Shown piece by piece: positions 44,115 through 54,800 of a DNA stretch of 64,000 nucleotides. Position numbers and translations under genes: made by a program. The number at the start of each line of letters is the position of its first letter. Positions within the stretch are counted from its first letter, which is position 1. A model generated the notes under the pieces. It was given only the letters and a program-made list of their open reading frames with translations. It did not search any database and was not told the DNA's origin. The stretch is from Dokdonia sp. 4H-3-7-5. Its GTDB lineage: Bacteria; Bacteroidota; Bacteroidia; Flavobacteriales; Flavobacteriaceae. Location of the stretch: NCBI RefSeq assembly GCF_000212355.1, contig NC_015496.1:558001-622000 (forward strand). Direction: 5' to 3'.

Positions 44115-45080
44115 ATGCAGGCTAGACTCATTCATCTTATCACTTCGTCACTTCCTACTGGGAGTTCTATAAATGATGCAATTGCAACTGCGCTCGATAT
44201 AAGTTATGACGCTGCACATAGAAGAACCAGTGGTAAAAGCAAGCTCTCTCTGGAGGAGAGTGTACAACTTGCTTCTTACTTTAATTGCTCGCTAGATGTT
44301 CTTAAAGAGGATGGACTTAACAATATTGTTGCTATGAGAAAAACGCAACAAATAAAAACACCGGCAGATTTAGAAGACTATTTTAATACTTCTTCCATTT
44401 CTGTGGCTTCTTTAACTAGCTTGAAGGATGTTACTCTTTATTATTCGGCGAAGGATATTCCTATTTTTCATACCCTTGCGGGAAATTTACTCACGCGTTT
44501 TAAAATATATGTCTGGCTTCGTTTGCTATCGTCTTCAGAAAAACGCATTTCCTTTGAGGCTTATAAAATTCCATTATCTGTAATTGAAGCTGCAAAAAAA
44601 CTCGGGAATTTATATACCGGTATCCCCAAGACAGAAATATGGGATACAACTACTTTTAATAGCACACTTAAACAGATATTATTCTATTACCAAGCAGGCA
44701 TGCTAACACCAGAAACAGCCTCTTCACTATGTAAACATCTATCTGACTTACTCCAAAACATTGCTACAGATGTAAATGACAAAAATGGTGACCTTAGTAT
44801 CTATCACAACGAACTGTTATTGATGAATAATACAGTATTAATAGACACTCCCCACAAGAAGGCTTTTTACGTTCCCTTTACTTTCTTGAGCTATTTTGAA
44901 ACTTCTGACGTTCAAACTTGTGATCAAGCGCATGCTTACATTACCGAGCAATTACAACAGAGTAAATTTTTAAATACTGCAGGAGAGCGAGAGCAGCATA
45001 TATTCTTTAAAAAAATACAAGACAAAATTGATGCGTTAGCGCAATTAATTTCGGCAAGTGATACGCTTGGTTTTGAGTAA
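44115..45080 (+). CDS. helix-turn-helix transcriptional regulator
   Basis: 321 residues. HTH near 12-58 (SINDAIATALDISYDAAHRRTSGKSKLSLEESVQLASYF), with an Arg-rich recognition helix. The remaining ~260 residues are helical, with no recognised ligand domain; family common in Flavobacteriia and uncharacterised to my knowledge. The dyad at 44095-44113 suggests autoregulation and perhaps control of the divergent lipoprotein/barrel pair. Confidence 0.72.
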   Translation: MQARLIHLITSSLPTGSSINDAIATALDISYDAAHRRTSGKSKLSLEESVQLASYFNCSLDVLKEDGLNNIVAMRKTQQIKTPADLEDYFNTSSISVASLTSLKDVTLYYSAKDIPIFHTLAGNLLTRFKIYVWLRLLSSSEKRISFEAYKIPLSVIEAAKKLGNLYTGIPKTEIWDTTTFNSTLKQILFYYQAGMLTPETASSLCKHLSDLLQNIATDVNDKNGDLSIYHNELLLMNNTVLIDTPHKKAFYVPFTFLSYFETSDVQTCDQAHAYITEQLQQSKFLNTAGEREQHIFFKKIQDKIDALAQLISASDTLGFE

Positions 45081-45120
45081 TTCAAGTTTCATTATTTCCA
45101 ATCAATAAAATAAAAGCAAA

Positions 45121-45153
45121 AAAAAACTGCTTCTCGATAGAGAAGCAGTTTTT
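45121..45153. terminator. bidirectional terminator between the HTH gene and the M1 peptidase gene
   Basis: AAAAACTGCTTCTC, GATA loop, GAGAAGCAGTTTTT. An incomplete palindrome copy, TTTTTCGCGAAAGCG, follows at 45158-45172. Confidence 0.88.
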
Positions 45154-45180
45154 CACTTTTTCGCGAAAGCGAAACTAGTA

Positions 45181-47484
45181 TTATCCTTTATTCTGATTTT
45201 TGAACTTATCAAACTCACCTTGCTTTTCAGCTTTTGGCCAGCTATTGTTATCAGTATCAATATCTGCTGTTTCAAGATCTGGATCTACGGTAATCTTTAC
45301 GATTTCCTTATCTGATGCGATTGCCTTACTTACTTCTGCATCATTCTTTCTCCATACTTGCGCTGGATAAGTCACTTTTTTCTTAGTTCCATCTGCATAC
45401 TCATATTCTACGATGATAGGCATTGGGATTCCTCCTGGCTTTTCAAAAACAACTTTGTATAAGAACTTAGGTGTATTGATTTTTGCACGCTCTTCTGGAG
45501 TAAAGTTATCCATAAGATACTCTTTAAGAGTTGATGAAGATTCAAGGATATCTCTACCTCTCATATCTTCTGTAAACTCTGGGCTATCCTCATCTACTAC
45601 ATAGATTGCGTCAATAGCGCTAGGATCTGTAACACCGTAACGAGCAAGTAATTCTTTACCAGCTGCAGTTACATTATCTGTAATAAAATATTGCTTTACT
45701 TCTTTAAGACCTATATCTACAGCTTCTGTGCTATAAAACCATCCTCTCCAGAACCAATCAAGATCTACTGCAGATGCATCTTCCATAGTACGGAAGAAAT
45801 CTTCTGGGCTTGGGTGTTTAAACATCCATCTCTGAGCATATGTTTTAAACGCATGATCAAAAAGCTCATGACCCATTACTGTCTCACGAAGTATGTTTAA
45901 TGCTGTTGCTGGCTTACCATATGCATTTGCACCAAGGTTAAACGCATTTTCTGGATTAGACATGATAGGTGCAATGTATTCTTGATTTCCTTTCATGTAT
46001 CCTACAATCTTAGATGGCGCTCCACGTCTAGATGGGTATGCGTCATTTCCTTTAATTGCTTCTGGGAAATTCTGTCCAAATTCTTGCTCTGTAAGAAATT
46101 GCATAAAGGTATCAAGACCTTCATCCATCCATCCCCACTGGCGCTCATCACTGTTTACAATCATAGGGAAGTAGTTGTGACCTACCTCGTGTATGATTAC
46201 AGAAATCATCCCAAATTTTGTTCTGTCACTATATGTTCCATCCTCGTTAGGACGTCCATAGTTCCAGCAAATCATAGGGTACTCCATTCCTTGTCCTTTT
46301 GCGTGTACTGAGATCGCTTTAGGGTAAGGGTAGTTAAAGGTATATTTTGAGTATGTATCAAGTGTTTGTACAATCGCTTTAGTAGAGTACTCTTCCCATA
46401 ATGGGTTTCCTTCTGGAGGGTAGATAGAAATTGCCATCACATCACGCTCTGGAAATTTTACTGCCTGTGCATCCATAATATAACGACGAGATGATGTAAA
46501 TGCAAAATCACGTACGTTTTCTGCTTTAAGCTTCCAAGTTTGTGTTGCTTTTACATTTCCTGCAGCAAGCTTCTCTGCCTCTGCTTGTGTACGGATAATT
46601 ACGGGCTTGTCGTAAGACTTCTTTGCCTGCTCCCAGCGCTTCATTTCTTCTTTGCTGTAAACGTCTTTTAAGTTTGTGATCTCACCTGTACCGTCAAGTA
46701 AGTGATCTTTAGGAACTGTAATATCTACTTCATAATTACCAAAAGGTAATGCAAATTCTCCATTACCCCAGAACTGGTAGTTCTGCCACCCTTCTACATC
46801 ATTATAAACCGCCATTCTTGGAAAGAACTGAGCGATAATGTAACCTTTGTTACCATCTGCATAAGTTTCATAACCAGATCGAGCACGATCTACTGTGTGC
46901 TCAGGAACTAAGTAATTCCATTTGATTGAAAATGTGTAAGTATCTCCAGCCTTAAGTGGTTGTGGCATATCGATACGCATCATTGTCCAGTTAATAGTGT
47001 GCTTTAAGTCACGACCATTTGCTTTTACTTCTTGAATTTTAAAACCTCCATCAAAAGGCTCACTTTTCATAAAAGAACCAACAAAAGAACCTGGCTGAGA
47101 TACAGCTCCTACTCCTTCACCGTTTTTCTCCTTTGCTGGAGAGTCTTTTTCTCTTACGTTCTGATCAAGCTGTACCCATAAGTACTCAAGATCGTCTGGT
47201 GAGTTGTTTGTGTAAGTAATAGTTTCAGAACCTTGGATAATCTGTGTGTCATCATTAAGGTTGATAGACATTTTATAGTCTGCAGTATTCTGGTAGTACG
47301 CATGACCAGGTGCACCAGAAGCAGTTCTATACTCATTAGGAGTAGACATCTCATTGTAAAGTTGTCTAAACCTGTTTGTGTTTTCGTGTCCCATAGGACG
47401 CTCTTGTGTTTGTTCTTCTTGAGCAAAAGCGCTTGTCCCTAGAAGTAAAAATGCCGCGAGCAGCATATACGTGTAACGAATCAT
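45181..47484 (-). CDS. M1-family metallopeptidase
   Basis: 767 residues with a signal peptide (YTYMLLAAFLLLGTSAFAQ). Gluzincin motif HEVGH (His432, Glu433, His436) with the third zinc ligand Glu455 in WGWMDEGLDTF; the substrate-binding GxMEN is GMEYP here. Exported aminopeptidase with an N-terminal beta domain and a C-terminal helical part; likely digests peptides in the periplasm or outside, as expected for a protein-degrading marine bacterium. Lies 59 bp downstream of the DUF6702 gene. Confidence 0.92.
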   Translation of the reverse strand: MIRYTYMLLAAFLLLGTSAFAQEEQTQERPMGHENTNRFRQLYNEMSTPNEYRTASGAPGHAYYQNTADYKMSINLNDDTQIIQGSETITYTNNSPDDLEYLWVQLDQNVREKDSPAKEKNGEGVGAVSQPGSFVGSFMKSEPFDGGFKIQEVKANGRDLKHTINWTMMRIDMPQPLKAGDTYTFSIKWNYLVPEHTVDRARSGYETYADGNKGYIIAQFFPRMAVYNDVEGWQNYQFWGNGEFALPFGNYEVDITVPKDHLLDGTGEITNLKDVYSKEEMKRWEQAKKSYDKPVIIRTQAEAEKLAAGNVKATQTWKLKAENVRDFAFTSSRRYIMDAQAVKFPERDVMAISIYPPEGNPLWEEYSTKAIVQTLDTYSKYTFNYPYPKAISVHAKGQGMEYPMICWNYGRPNEDGTYSDRTKFGMISVIIHEVGHNYFPMIVNSDERQWGWMDEGLDTFMQFLTEQEFGQNFPEAIKGNDAYPSRRGAPSKIVGYMKGNQEYIAPIMSNPENAFNLGANAYGKPATALNILRETVMGHELFDHAFKTYAQRWMFKHPSPEDFFRTMEDASAVDLDWFWRGWFYSTEAVDIGLKEVKQYFITDNVTAAGKELLARYGVTDPSAIDAIYVVDEDSPEFTEDMRGRDILESSSTLKEYLMDNFTPEERAKINTPKFLYKVVFEKPGGIPMPIIVEYEYADGTKKKVTYPAQVWRKNDAEVSKAIASDKEIVKITVDPDLETADIDTDNNSWPKAEKQGEFDKFKNQNKG

Positions 47485-47543
47485 AAGTTTGTTGAATTTG
47501 TTTTATCGCTTAAAAATAGCCAAACAATAAAGGGCTTAAGGCT

Positions 47544-48044
47544 TTATTTGGTAAATTTTAACAAGCCTTTAGCATTTGCCGCAGTAAGTAGAAAGCTTTT
47601 CTTTTTTCCAGCTATGGTAGTATGAACCATATTTTTCTGATCTGGAAATACATCCATAAGTAATGTACTTTCTATTTCAAATGTATTTATTGACGTGACA
47701 TCGAGCACTTCTAGATAGCAAACCACGTAATCATCTTCATATTTTTTACCTACAAAACTTACCTCGCGTTGCTCGCCATTTACAGTAATAAGCATCTTTT
47801 TTTGAAAATATTTTACGAGATACTTATCAAGCTCTTCTTGATCTGATGCCGCATCTACAACAACATCAGTATCATAACGCTCTTGGATTACCGCTTCTAG
47901 ATCGTCATAAAACAGTCGAGTAATTATCTGTATTGATTGTGCTTCCTTATTATAATTAAGGTCTGTAACACTTAGATAGTACTTATGTATTGATGCTGCC
48001 ATAATTAAAGGTGCAACAACTAGAAGTAGAATGATTTTTTTCAT
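47544..48044 (-). CDS. DUF6702 family protein
   Basis: 166 residues with a signal peptide or N-terminal anchor (KKIILLLVVAPLIMAASIHKYY). The start of the mature part, KYYLSVTDLNYNKEAQSIQIITRLFYDDLE, matches the conserved block of DUF6702, whose members neighbour M1 peptidase genes in Flavobacteriaceae, as here. Function unknown. Confidence 0.8.
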   Translation of the reverse strand: MKKIILLLVVAPLIMAASIHKYYLSVTDLNYNKEAQSIQIITRLFYDDLEAVIQERYDTDVVVDAASDQEELDKYLVKYFQKKMLITVNGEQREVSFVGKKYEDDYVVCYLEVLDVTSINTFEIESTLLMDVFPDQKNMVHTTIAGKKKSFLLTAANAKGLLKFTK

Positions 48045-48066
48045 AGTGGAGTTAATGGATGTGCTA

Positions 48067-48082
48067 CGCTTTCGCGAAAGCG
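48067..48082. repeat. 16-bp palindrome (intergenic copy)
   Basis: Perfect copy, symmetric for 20 bp (TACGCTTTCGCGAAAGCGTA), between DUF6702 and the first CarboxypepD-like gene. Confidence 0.9.
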
Positions 48083-48114
48083 TACGTATTCGTTGGCAAC
48101 AAATATGCCACAGC

Positions 48115-48888
48115 TTAATCTTTTTTCATCAAGGCTTTATATGCAGCAGATTTCTTTATCATAAAATCAAGTAAACCTAAGGCGTTATTTGCGTCTACAA
48201 GTTCCTTTGCTTTTGGATCTTCAAAGGTGTAGTACACAAAGTCCTCTATATATTCTTTCTCAATATCAAGCTCGTTCATATAAATACTATCTGAAAATGT
48301 GTACCTACTTTCTTGAACTAATTTTTCAAATCGAGAAACTTCTATATGCTTTTTAAGCATTTTTAATCTACCAGTAATAGAATTTATGAGTCCATCTAGA
48401 GGTATACCTCCACCACTGGTTACCGCAGTATAATAGCGTCTTTCTTCTACCGTACGCGGTGGTGCCGTATTTTCTGGAATACCTAAATCTGTAGGTGTAA
48501 TTTTACGCTCATAAGTTGTACTTCCTATGTCTTTTGTAATATCTCCTGTGAGGTCGGTATTACTTATGTTTACCTGATCTAACTCTGTGACTTTCGGGAT
48601 AAGATATAAGGTGATTTTACCTCGACTATACATCGTCTCATTTACAACAAATTGCCTTGGCTCATATTGCACAGCGCTAATATTGATTGTGTCATTAACA
48701 TGAGCTTCTATACTAAACTGTCCATTGCTAGAGGTTATAGTACCGCGTCGCATATTGAGGTTTACAATAGTAAGATTTGCCTTATCTATGGTGTCATTAA
48801 GAACCTGTCCTTCTAGCATTATGGTATCTTGACTCACAGCAGTAAGCGCACTCATAAATAATAGTGCTAGTAGTAGATATTTATTCAT
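48115..48888 (-). CDS. CarboxypepD_reg-like exported protein, paralogue 3
   Basis: 257 residues from MNKYLLLALLFMSALTAVSQ; an ATG at 48900 would add four residues. N-terminal beta-sandwich (LEGQVLNDTIDKANLTIVNL ... GTITSSNGQFSI) of the carboxypeptidase regulatory-like type (~25-100), which in TonB-dependent receptors forms the N-terminal extension; here it stands without a receptor. C-terminal helices (RLKMLKKHIEVSRFEKLV; YIEDFVYYTFEDPKAKEL) are shared with the two upstream paralogues. Its start overlaps the previous stop. Confidence 0.8.
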   Translation of the reverse strand: MNKYLLLALLFMSALTAVSQDTIMLEGQVLNDTIDKANLTIVNLNMRRGTITSSNGQFSIEAHVNDTINISAVQYEPRQFVVNETMYSRGKITLYLIPKVTELDQVNISNTDLTGDITKDIGSTTYERKITPTDLGIPENTAPPRTVEERRYYTAVTSGGGIPLDGLINSITGRLKMLKKHIEVSRFEKLVQESRYTFSDSIYMNELDIEKEYIEDFVYYTFEDPKAKELVDANNALGLLDFMIKKSAAYKALMKKD

Positions 48889-49678
48889 TGTTCTTATCAT
48901 TTTTAGGTAAAATGCCTTCGGCGGCTTTTAGTTTCAAATATACGGGAGATTTTGTGAGCATAAAGTCTAGCAAACCCAAAGTATAACCTTCATTTACTAT
49001 TGCCTCTGCTCGCTCATCTTCAAAAACATAATAAACAAAATCTAAAATAAGCTCATCAGGAATATTGAGCGACTTTATATAAATACTGTCATTAAAGCTG
49101 TTTCTATTGCTCTCTACCAACGCTCTAAATTTTGAAATCTCGAGCTGCTTTTTGAGCATTTTGGTGCGACCACTTATTGCATTGATAAGCGACCCTAGTG
49201 GGCCTGCACCTCCCGTTGCTCCATAAAACCTGCGTTCTTCGGCAGTCATGGTAGGTCTAGCATTTACTGGGATACCTAAGTCCCGAGGATCAATAAAAAT
49301 ATGCAAAGGAACTTCACTCAAATCTTTAGACAAATTACCAGTAAGATTTATATTGCTCACTAAAACCTCGTCAAGTTCATTGACCTTAGGTTCCAGGTAA
49401 AAAGAAATTTTCTCTCTACCATAGATTACTGGAGTAACAATAATCTGTCTGCTCTCATATTGCACCGCACTAATATTGAGCGTATCATGAACTCTTACAG
49501 GAATTTGAAAAACTCCATTTACATTAGTTATCGTTCCTCTTCTAAGCGAGAGATTGACAATATTAAGTTGGCTTACGCCTATAGTATCGTTAAGAACGGT
49601 ACCGGTAAGGGTTGTTACTTCTTGACCTAATCCCGAAAAGGCACTAGCAAACACTAGATATAGCAACAGTCTTTTCAT
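48881..49678 (-). CDS. CarboxypepD_reg-like exported protein, paralogue 2
   Basis: 265 residues with a signal peptide (RLLLYLVFASAFSGLGQE). Same layout as its neighbours: LTGTVLNDTIGVSQLNIVNL, GTITNVNGVFQI, ISAVQYESRQI in the beta domain, then GRTKMLKKQLEISKFRALV and LILDFVYYVFEDERAEAI. About half of the residues coincide by eye with paralogue 3. Its ATG overlaps the stop of paralogue 1 (49678), so all three are translated in a coupled way. Confidence 0.8.
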   Translation of the reverse strand: MKRLLLYLVFASAFSGLGQEVTTLTGTVLNDTIGVSQLNIVNLSLRRGTITNVNGVFQIPVRVHDTLNISAVQYESRQIIVTPVIYGREKISFYLEPKVNELDEVLVSNINLTGNLSKDLSEVPLHIFIDPRDLGIPVNARPTMTAEERRFYGATGGAGPLGSLINAISGRTKMLKKQLEISKFRALVESNRNSFNDSIYIKSLNIPDELILDFVYYVFEDERAEAIVNEGYTLGLLDFMLTKSPVYLKLKAAEGILPKNDKNNE

Positions 49679-50481
49679 TAATTTCTTTTGAGTTGTGCAT
49701 CTTGTGTTAACAGTAGGTTCTTATATTCCTTTTGCTTAGACAATAAATACTCAAGTGTACTGAGTTTATTTTTTAAATCAACATCTCTTAGCTGCTCGTC
49801 ATCTTTAAGTACCCAAAAAGTAAAATCATCAATATATTCTTCTGGTATACGTAGCGAACTAGTAAAAACAGCGTCTGCATAATAGTTTCTCAGTTGATCA
49901 ACCTTTTTTTGATATTCCATAATCTCAACCGCTTTTTTAAGACGTTTAGTCTTTCCAGAAATCTTATTGAGAATTCCATCTAAAGAAACATCTAACCTAA
50001 GATTTTGCCTACCCACTTGATCCGCAGGTCTTGATGTTGCTGTATGTAATCGGCGATATTCCACTGCAATTGGAGTTATCTTAGGTCCCAGAGCCTTAGG
50101 TCTAACAGCAAGTTTCACTTCCTCTGCATCTTTATTGATATCACCAGATAGTCCATTATTTGATAATTGCACCGTTTCTAGTTCGCTCACGTCAGGAGTC
50201 ATAAACACTTCAATTAATCCACTATCATATATTTTTTGAGTAACCGTAAGTTGTTCTGTTTTAAACTGCAACGCTTTAATCATAAGTGTATCTCCCTCAC
50301 TCACCACAATTTCAAATGTGCCATTAGCACTAGTGATGGTTGCTTTTTTTGTTGTAACATTAGCTACTGTCACTTGTCCTACGTCATTGTTTACATTGAG
50401 CAGTCTCCCATTAATTTTACGAGATTCTTGACCATTTAAAACAGTACTGCACATCAACATTAAAGTAAAAAGGAATCTCAT
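49678..50481 (-). CDS. CarboxypepD_reg-like exported protein, paralogue 1
   Basis: 267 residues with a signal peptide (FLFTLMLMCSTVLNGQE). Most divergent of the three: INGRLLNVNNDVGQVTVANV, ATITSANGTFEI, then GKTKRLKKAVEIMEYQKKV and YIDDFTFWVLKDDEQL. First gene of the trio; no recognisable promoter before it. Function unknown; a structural or anchoring role on the cell surface is a guess. Confidence 0.78.
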   Translation of the reverse strand: MRFLFTLMLMCSTVLNGQESRKINGRLLNVNNDVGQVTVANVTTKKATITSANGTFEIVVSEGDTLMIKALQFKTEQLTVTQKIYDSGLIEVFMTPDVSELETVQLSNNGLSGDINKDAEEVKLAVRPKALGPKITPIAVEYRRLHTATSRPADQVGRQNLRLDVSLDGILNKISGKTKRLKKAVEIMEYQKKVDQLRNYYADAVFTSSLRIPEEYIDDFTFWVLKDDEQLRDVDLKNKLSTLEYLLSKQKEYKNLLLTQDAQLKRN

Positions 50482-50606
50482 TTACAACACTTTAGTTCTT
50501 TCAAAGAAAACTGTAACTACCCCAAAAAACAATCAATACAGCTCTAAAATTTTGTTAATTGGCAATCACATGATTACTAGTTTGTATTTTTACCCAAAGC
50601 TTTACA

Positions 50607-51311
50607 ATGTCTAAAAACCTTATCATAGCGAGCACCTCCACTATTCATAGCAGTGCTTATCTAGAATACTTACTCCCTACCCTTGAAAAACTATATATTG
50701 GTGTCGATGAGATACTATTTATCCCATACGCACGACCAGGAGGTATCACTCATGATGCTTATACAGCAATCGCTCAGCAAGCATTTTCAAAAATTAATAA
50801 GAAGATAATAGGTATTCATACTTATAAAGACGCTGCAGAAGCTGTAAAGGTTGCCCAAGGGATTTTTACAGGTGGCGGGAATACATTCGTATTAGTAAAC
50901 CAGCTATATAAAAACGGGGTCATGCAACCACTCAGAGAGGTATTACTTAATGGCACTCCATATTTGGGAACAAGTGCTGGCAGTAACATCTGCGGTCTTA
51001 CCATGCAAACTACAAATGATATGCCCATAAGTTACCCACCTAGCTTTAAAACATTAGGAATGGTTCCTTTTAATATCAATCCGCATTATTTAGATCCAGA
51101 CACAAACTCTACCCACATGGGAGAGACTAGAGAAACTAGAATAAAAGAATACCACGCTTATAATACAGTACCCGTAATAGGAATAAGAGAAGGAAGCTGG
51201 ATTCGAGTAGATGGAAAAAAAATTACTTTAGAAGGAACTCTTTCGGCAAGAGTATTTGAACAAGATAAAACTCCTTACGAAATAAGTACAAATACACTTC
51301 TCACATTATAA
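50607..51311 (+). CDS. pepE: dipeptidase E (alpha-aspartyl dipeptidase, peptidase S51)
   Basis: 234 residues, normal length. Ser nucleophile Ser123 in YLGTSAGSNICG, the oxyanion region FTGGGNTFVL (87-96) and the catalytic His in FNINPHYLDPD (~158). Cleaves N-terminal Asp from dipeptides. Followed by an incomplete palindrome (TTACGCTTTCGCGAAAAC at 51316) and a terminator. Confidence 0.92.
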   Translation: MSKNLIIASTSTIHSSAYLEYLLPTLEKLYIGVDEILFIPYARPGGITHDAYTAIAQQAFSKINKKIIGIHTYKDAAEAVKVAQGIFTGGGNTFVLVNQLYKNGVMQPLREVLLNGTPYLGTSAGSNICGLTMQTTNDMPISYPPSFKTLGMVPFNINPHYLDPDTNSTHMGETRETRIKEYHAYNTVPVIGIREGSWIRVDGKKITLEGTLSARVFEQDKTPYEISTNTLLTL

Positions 51312-51403
51312 CGATTACGCTTTCGCGAAAACCTCTTTTACCAACTACAAATCCCTATACATTTAAATCTCGTATATACGATTGTAAGGGACTTAATTCA
51401 AAT

Positions 51404-51440
51404 AAAAAAGGCTCTACATAACTGTAGAGCCTTTTTTTTT
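51404..51440. terminator. bidirectional terminator between pepE and tRNA-Gly
   Basis: AAAAAAGGCTCTACA, TAAC loop, TGTAGAGCC, then nine or more T. Ends pepE on the plus strand and the tRNA on the minus strand. Confidence 0.9.
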
Positions 51441-51444
51441 GTAG

Positions 51445-51517
51445 AGCGGGAGACCAGGTTCGAACTGGCGACATTCAGCTTGGAAGGCTGACGCTCTACC
51501 AACTGAGCTACTCCCGC
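51445..51517 (-). tRNA. tRNA-Gly (anticodon TCC)
   Basis: Minus strand reads GCGGGAGTAGCTCAGTTGG, then the anticodon arm CAGCCTTCCAAGCTG with loop CTTCCAA (anticodon TCC), then a T arm with GTTCGAA and CTCCCGC, which closes the acceptor stem with GCGGGAG. 73 nt, cloverleaf complete, CCA not encoded. Confidence 0.96.
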
Positions 51518-51578
51518 ATTTATTGAAGTTAAACTTCAAAAGGTATTAACATCAATTATGTTTGATATTAAAGCGATG

Positions 51579-51608
51579 CAAAAATAGTTTTTTTTTGAAT
51601 ATCTACAA
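51579..51608 (-). promoter_or_regulatory. promoter of tRNA-Gly
   Basis: On the minus strand: TTG (51606-51608), 19-nt spacer, TATTTTTG (51579-51586), a full match to TAnnTTTG; start expected about 55 nt before the tRNA. Confidence 0.72.
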
Positions 51609-51851
51609 GAAAAATATAAATAATATTTACTAATCAACATTTTTTTAAAAATTGCATTTCAACGACACAACAGCACTCTTCATCTAAAATAATCTGATTC
51701 CCAGTATGCATAATCTACCTTAGCAATCAAACATAAAAAAAAGTTTATTTTAGAACTAGTTAGACAGCGCTTACATAAATATTTTTAACAAAAATAACAG
51801 ATCAACGCACCCCAACTGAAAATATAATTACCCTATTTAATTACACCTCAA
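51609..51851 (+). other. AT-rich stretch upstream of the giant repeat gene
   Basis: I see no ORF, hairpin or convincing TTG/TAnnTTTG pair on the plus strand; it must nonetheless hold the promoter of the surface-protein operon. Confidence 0.4.
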
Positions 51852-54800
51852 ATGAAAAAATTACTAATCCTTTCAAGCTTTTTACTATTATCTATATCTG
51901 CACTTGGTCAGGTAAAGATAGGTGACAATCCAAATACAATTGATGGCTCTTCTTTGTTAGAACTTGAGAGCACCAGCAGAGTACTTGTTGCCACTAGAGT
52001 AAGCACAAGTCAAATGAACGCAATTATTCCACTTCCTGGAGGTTTAGTATTCAATACTGATGAAAATTGTTTTTTTCAATACACAGGATCAAACTGGCAA
52101 AGCTTGTGCCAGATAGCTTCAATGATAGTTAATAACAATGATGGCACATATACTTATACAGATGCTAATGGAAACTCTCAAATAATTGACACCCAAGCTT
52201 CTTCAAATCCTTATGACAATTCAAATTCTGGACTTGTAGGAACAAACGTACAAGATGCTATAGATGAGGTTAATAGAGCATTAGAAAACGTTGCAATTGT
52301 AAACAATGGGGACGGAACATACGTTTTTACAGACGCAACAGGAATATCAACTACAATTACAGATACTTCTATCTCTACTCTTGTAGATAATGGAGATGGA
52401 ACATACACCTACACTGATGAAACAGGAGCGACACAAGTAATCGACACTACTGCATCTGGTAATACTTTTGAGAGTAACGGAACGAGCCTTTCTTCTGACA
52501 CAGTACAAGAAGCAATCGAAGAAATAAATGAAGCAACCGAGACCATAGCACTTGTAGATAATGGAGACGGAACATATAACTTTACAGACTCAAGCGGAAC
52601 AACTACGACTATTACAGATACCTCTATCTCTACACTTGTTAACAACGCAGACGGAACATATACTTATACAGACGAAACTGGAGCAACACAAATAATAGAC
52701 ACAAACGCTTTTACTAATCCGTACAATAACATAACCTCAGGGTTAGAAGCAACGAATGTTCAGGATGCTATCGATGAAATCACAGGAGCTTTAAATGCTG
52801 TAAACGTAACTTTAGTTGACAACGGAGATGGAACTTATACTTTTACGGACGTATTTGGTAACGAAACTACGATTGCTGATACATCTGTATCAACGCTCAT
52901 AGACAACGCCGACGGAACATACACGTATACTGATGAAACTGGAGCAACACAAGTAATAGATACAAACGCTTCAGCAAATCCATATGACAATGCAACTTCA
53001 GGATTAGTTGCTACAAACGTGCAAGATGCCATTGATGAAATAAACGCAGCAACGGGAACAGTAGCACTAGTAGATAACGGTGATGGAACTTATGATTTCA
53101 CAGACGCAAGCGGAACAACGACTACCATTGCAGATACCTCTATCTCTACACTAGTTGACAACGCAGACGGAACATATACGTATACAGACGAGACCGGAGC
53201 AACGCAAGTAATCAACACAAACGCTTCTGCAAATCCATATGACAATGCAACTTCAGGATTAGTTGCTACAAACGTGCAAGATGCCATTGACGAAATCAAC
53301 GCAGCAGCTGGAACAGTAGCACTAGTAGATAACGGTGATGGAACTTATGATTTCACAGACGCAAGCGGAACAACGACTACCATTGCAGATACCTCTATCT
53401 CTACACTAGTTGACAACGCAGACGGAACTTATACGTATACTGATGAAACTGGAGCAACACAAGTAATCGACACAAACGCTTCAGCAAATCCATATGACAA
53501 TGCAACTTCAGGATTAGTTGCTACAAACGTGCAAGATGCAATTGACGAAATAAACGCAGCAGCTGGAACAGTAGCACTAGTAGATAACGGTGATGGAACC
53601 TACGACTTTACAGATGCAAGCGGAACAACAACTACTATTGCAGATACCTCTATCTCTACACTAGTTGACAACACAGATGGAACATATACGTATACAGATG
53701 AGACGGGAGCAACGCAAGTAATGGACACTAACGCTTCAGCAAATCCGTATGACAATGCAACTTCAGGATTAGTTGCTACAAACGTGCAAGATGCAATTGA
53801 TGAAATTAATGCAGCAGCAGGAACAGTAGCATTAGTAGATAATGGCGATGGAACATACGACTTCACAGACGCAAGCGGGACAACAACGACTATTGCAGAT
53901 ACTTCTGTATCAACGCTTGTTGATAATGGTAATGGAACCTATGGTTATACCGATGAAACTGGAATAACTACAGTAATTGACACCAACGGCTTTAATATCA
54001 CAAATACTGTAGCAGGTAATACTATTGCAACCGTAACAGACGCTGCTGGCACTGCAACAGATATTAATGAAACGGTCACTACTATATCAGATGCAGCAGA
54101 CGGTAACGTAACCTTCACCAACGAGGCTGGAGCAACAATCACAGTAGCTAAAGCAGACATCACAGATAACGCAGACGGAACATATACGTTCACAAACAAT
54201 GATGGGTCTGATGTAATTATTGACACTAACGGTGTAGCTATCACAGATGTTATTGCAGGTAACCTTATCGCAACAGTAACTAACGCTGATGGAACAGCAG
54301 TTGAAATTGATGAAACAATCACAGATGTTACAGACTTGAATGCAGCGGCAGTTACAAATACCATTGCTACCTATAATTCAGAAGACGCTACAGCATTTAC
54401 AATCGCAGAAACGGTTACCACTATCTCAGATGCAGCAGACGGAAACGTAACCTTCACCAACGAGGCTGGAGCAACAATCACAGTAGCTAAAGCAGACATC
54501 ACAGATAACGCAGACGGAACCTACACATTCACAAACAATGATGGGTCTGATGTAATTATTGACACTAACGGTGTAGCTATTACAGATGTTATTGCAGGTA
54601 ACCTTATCGCAACAGTAACAAATGCAGATGGAACAGCAGTTGAAATTGATGAAACAATCACAGACGTAACAGACTTAAACGCAGCGGCAGTTACAAACAC
54701 CATTGCTACCTATAACTCAGAAGACGCTACAGCTTTTACAATTGCAGAAACAGTTACAACAATCTCAGATGAAACTGACGGAAATGTAACCTTTACCAAT

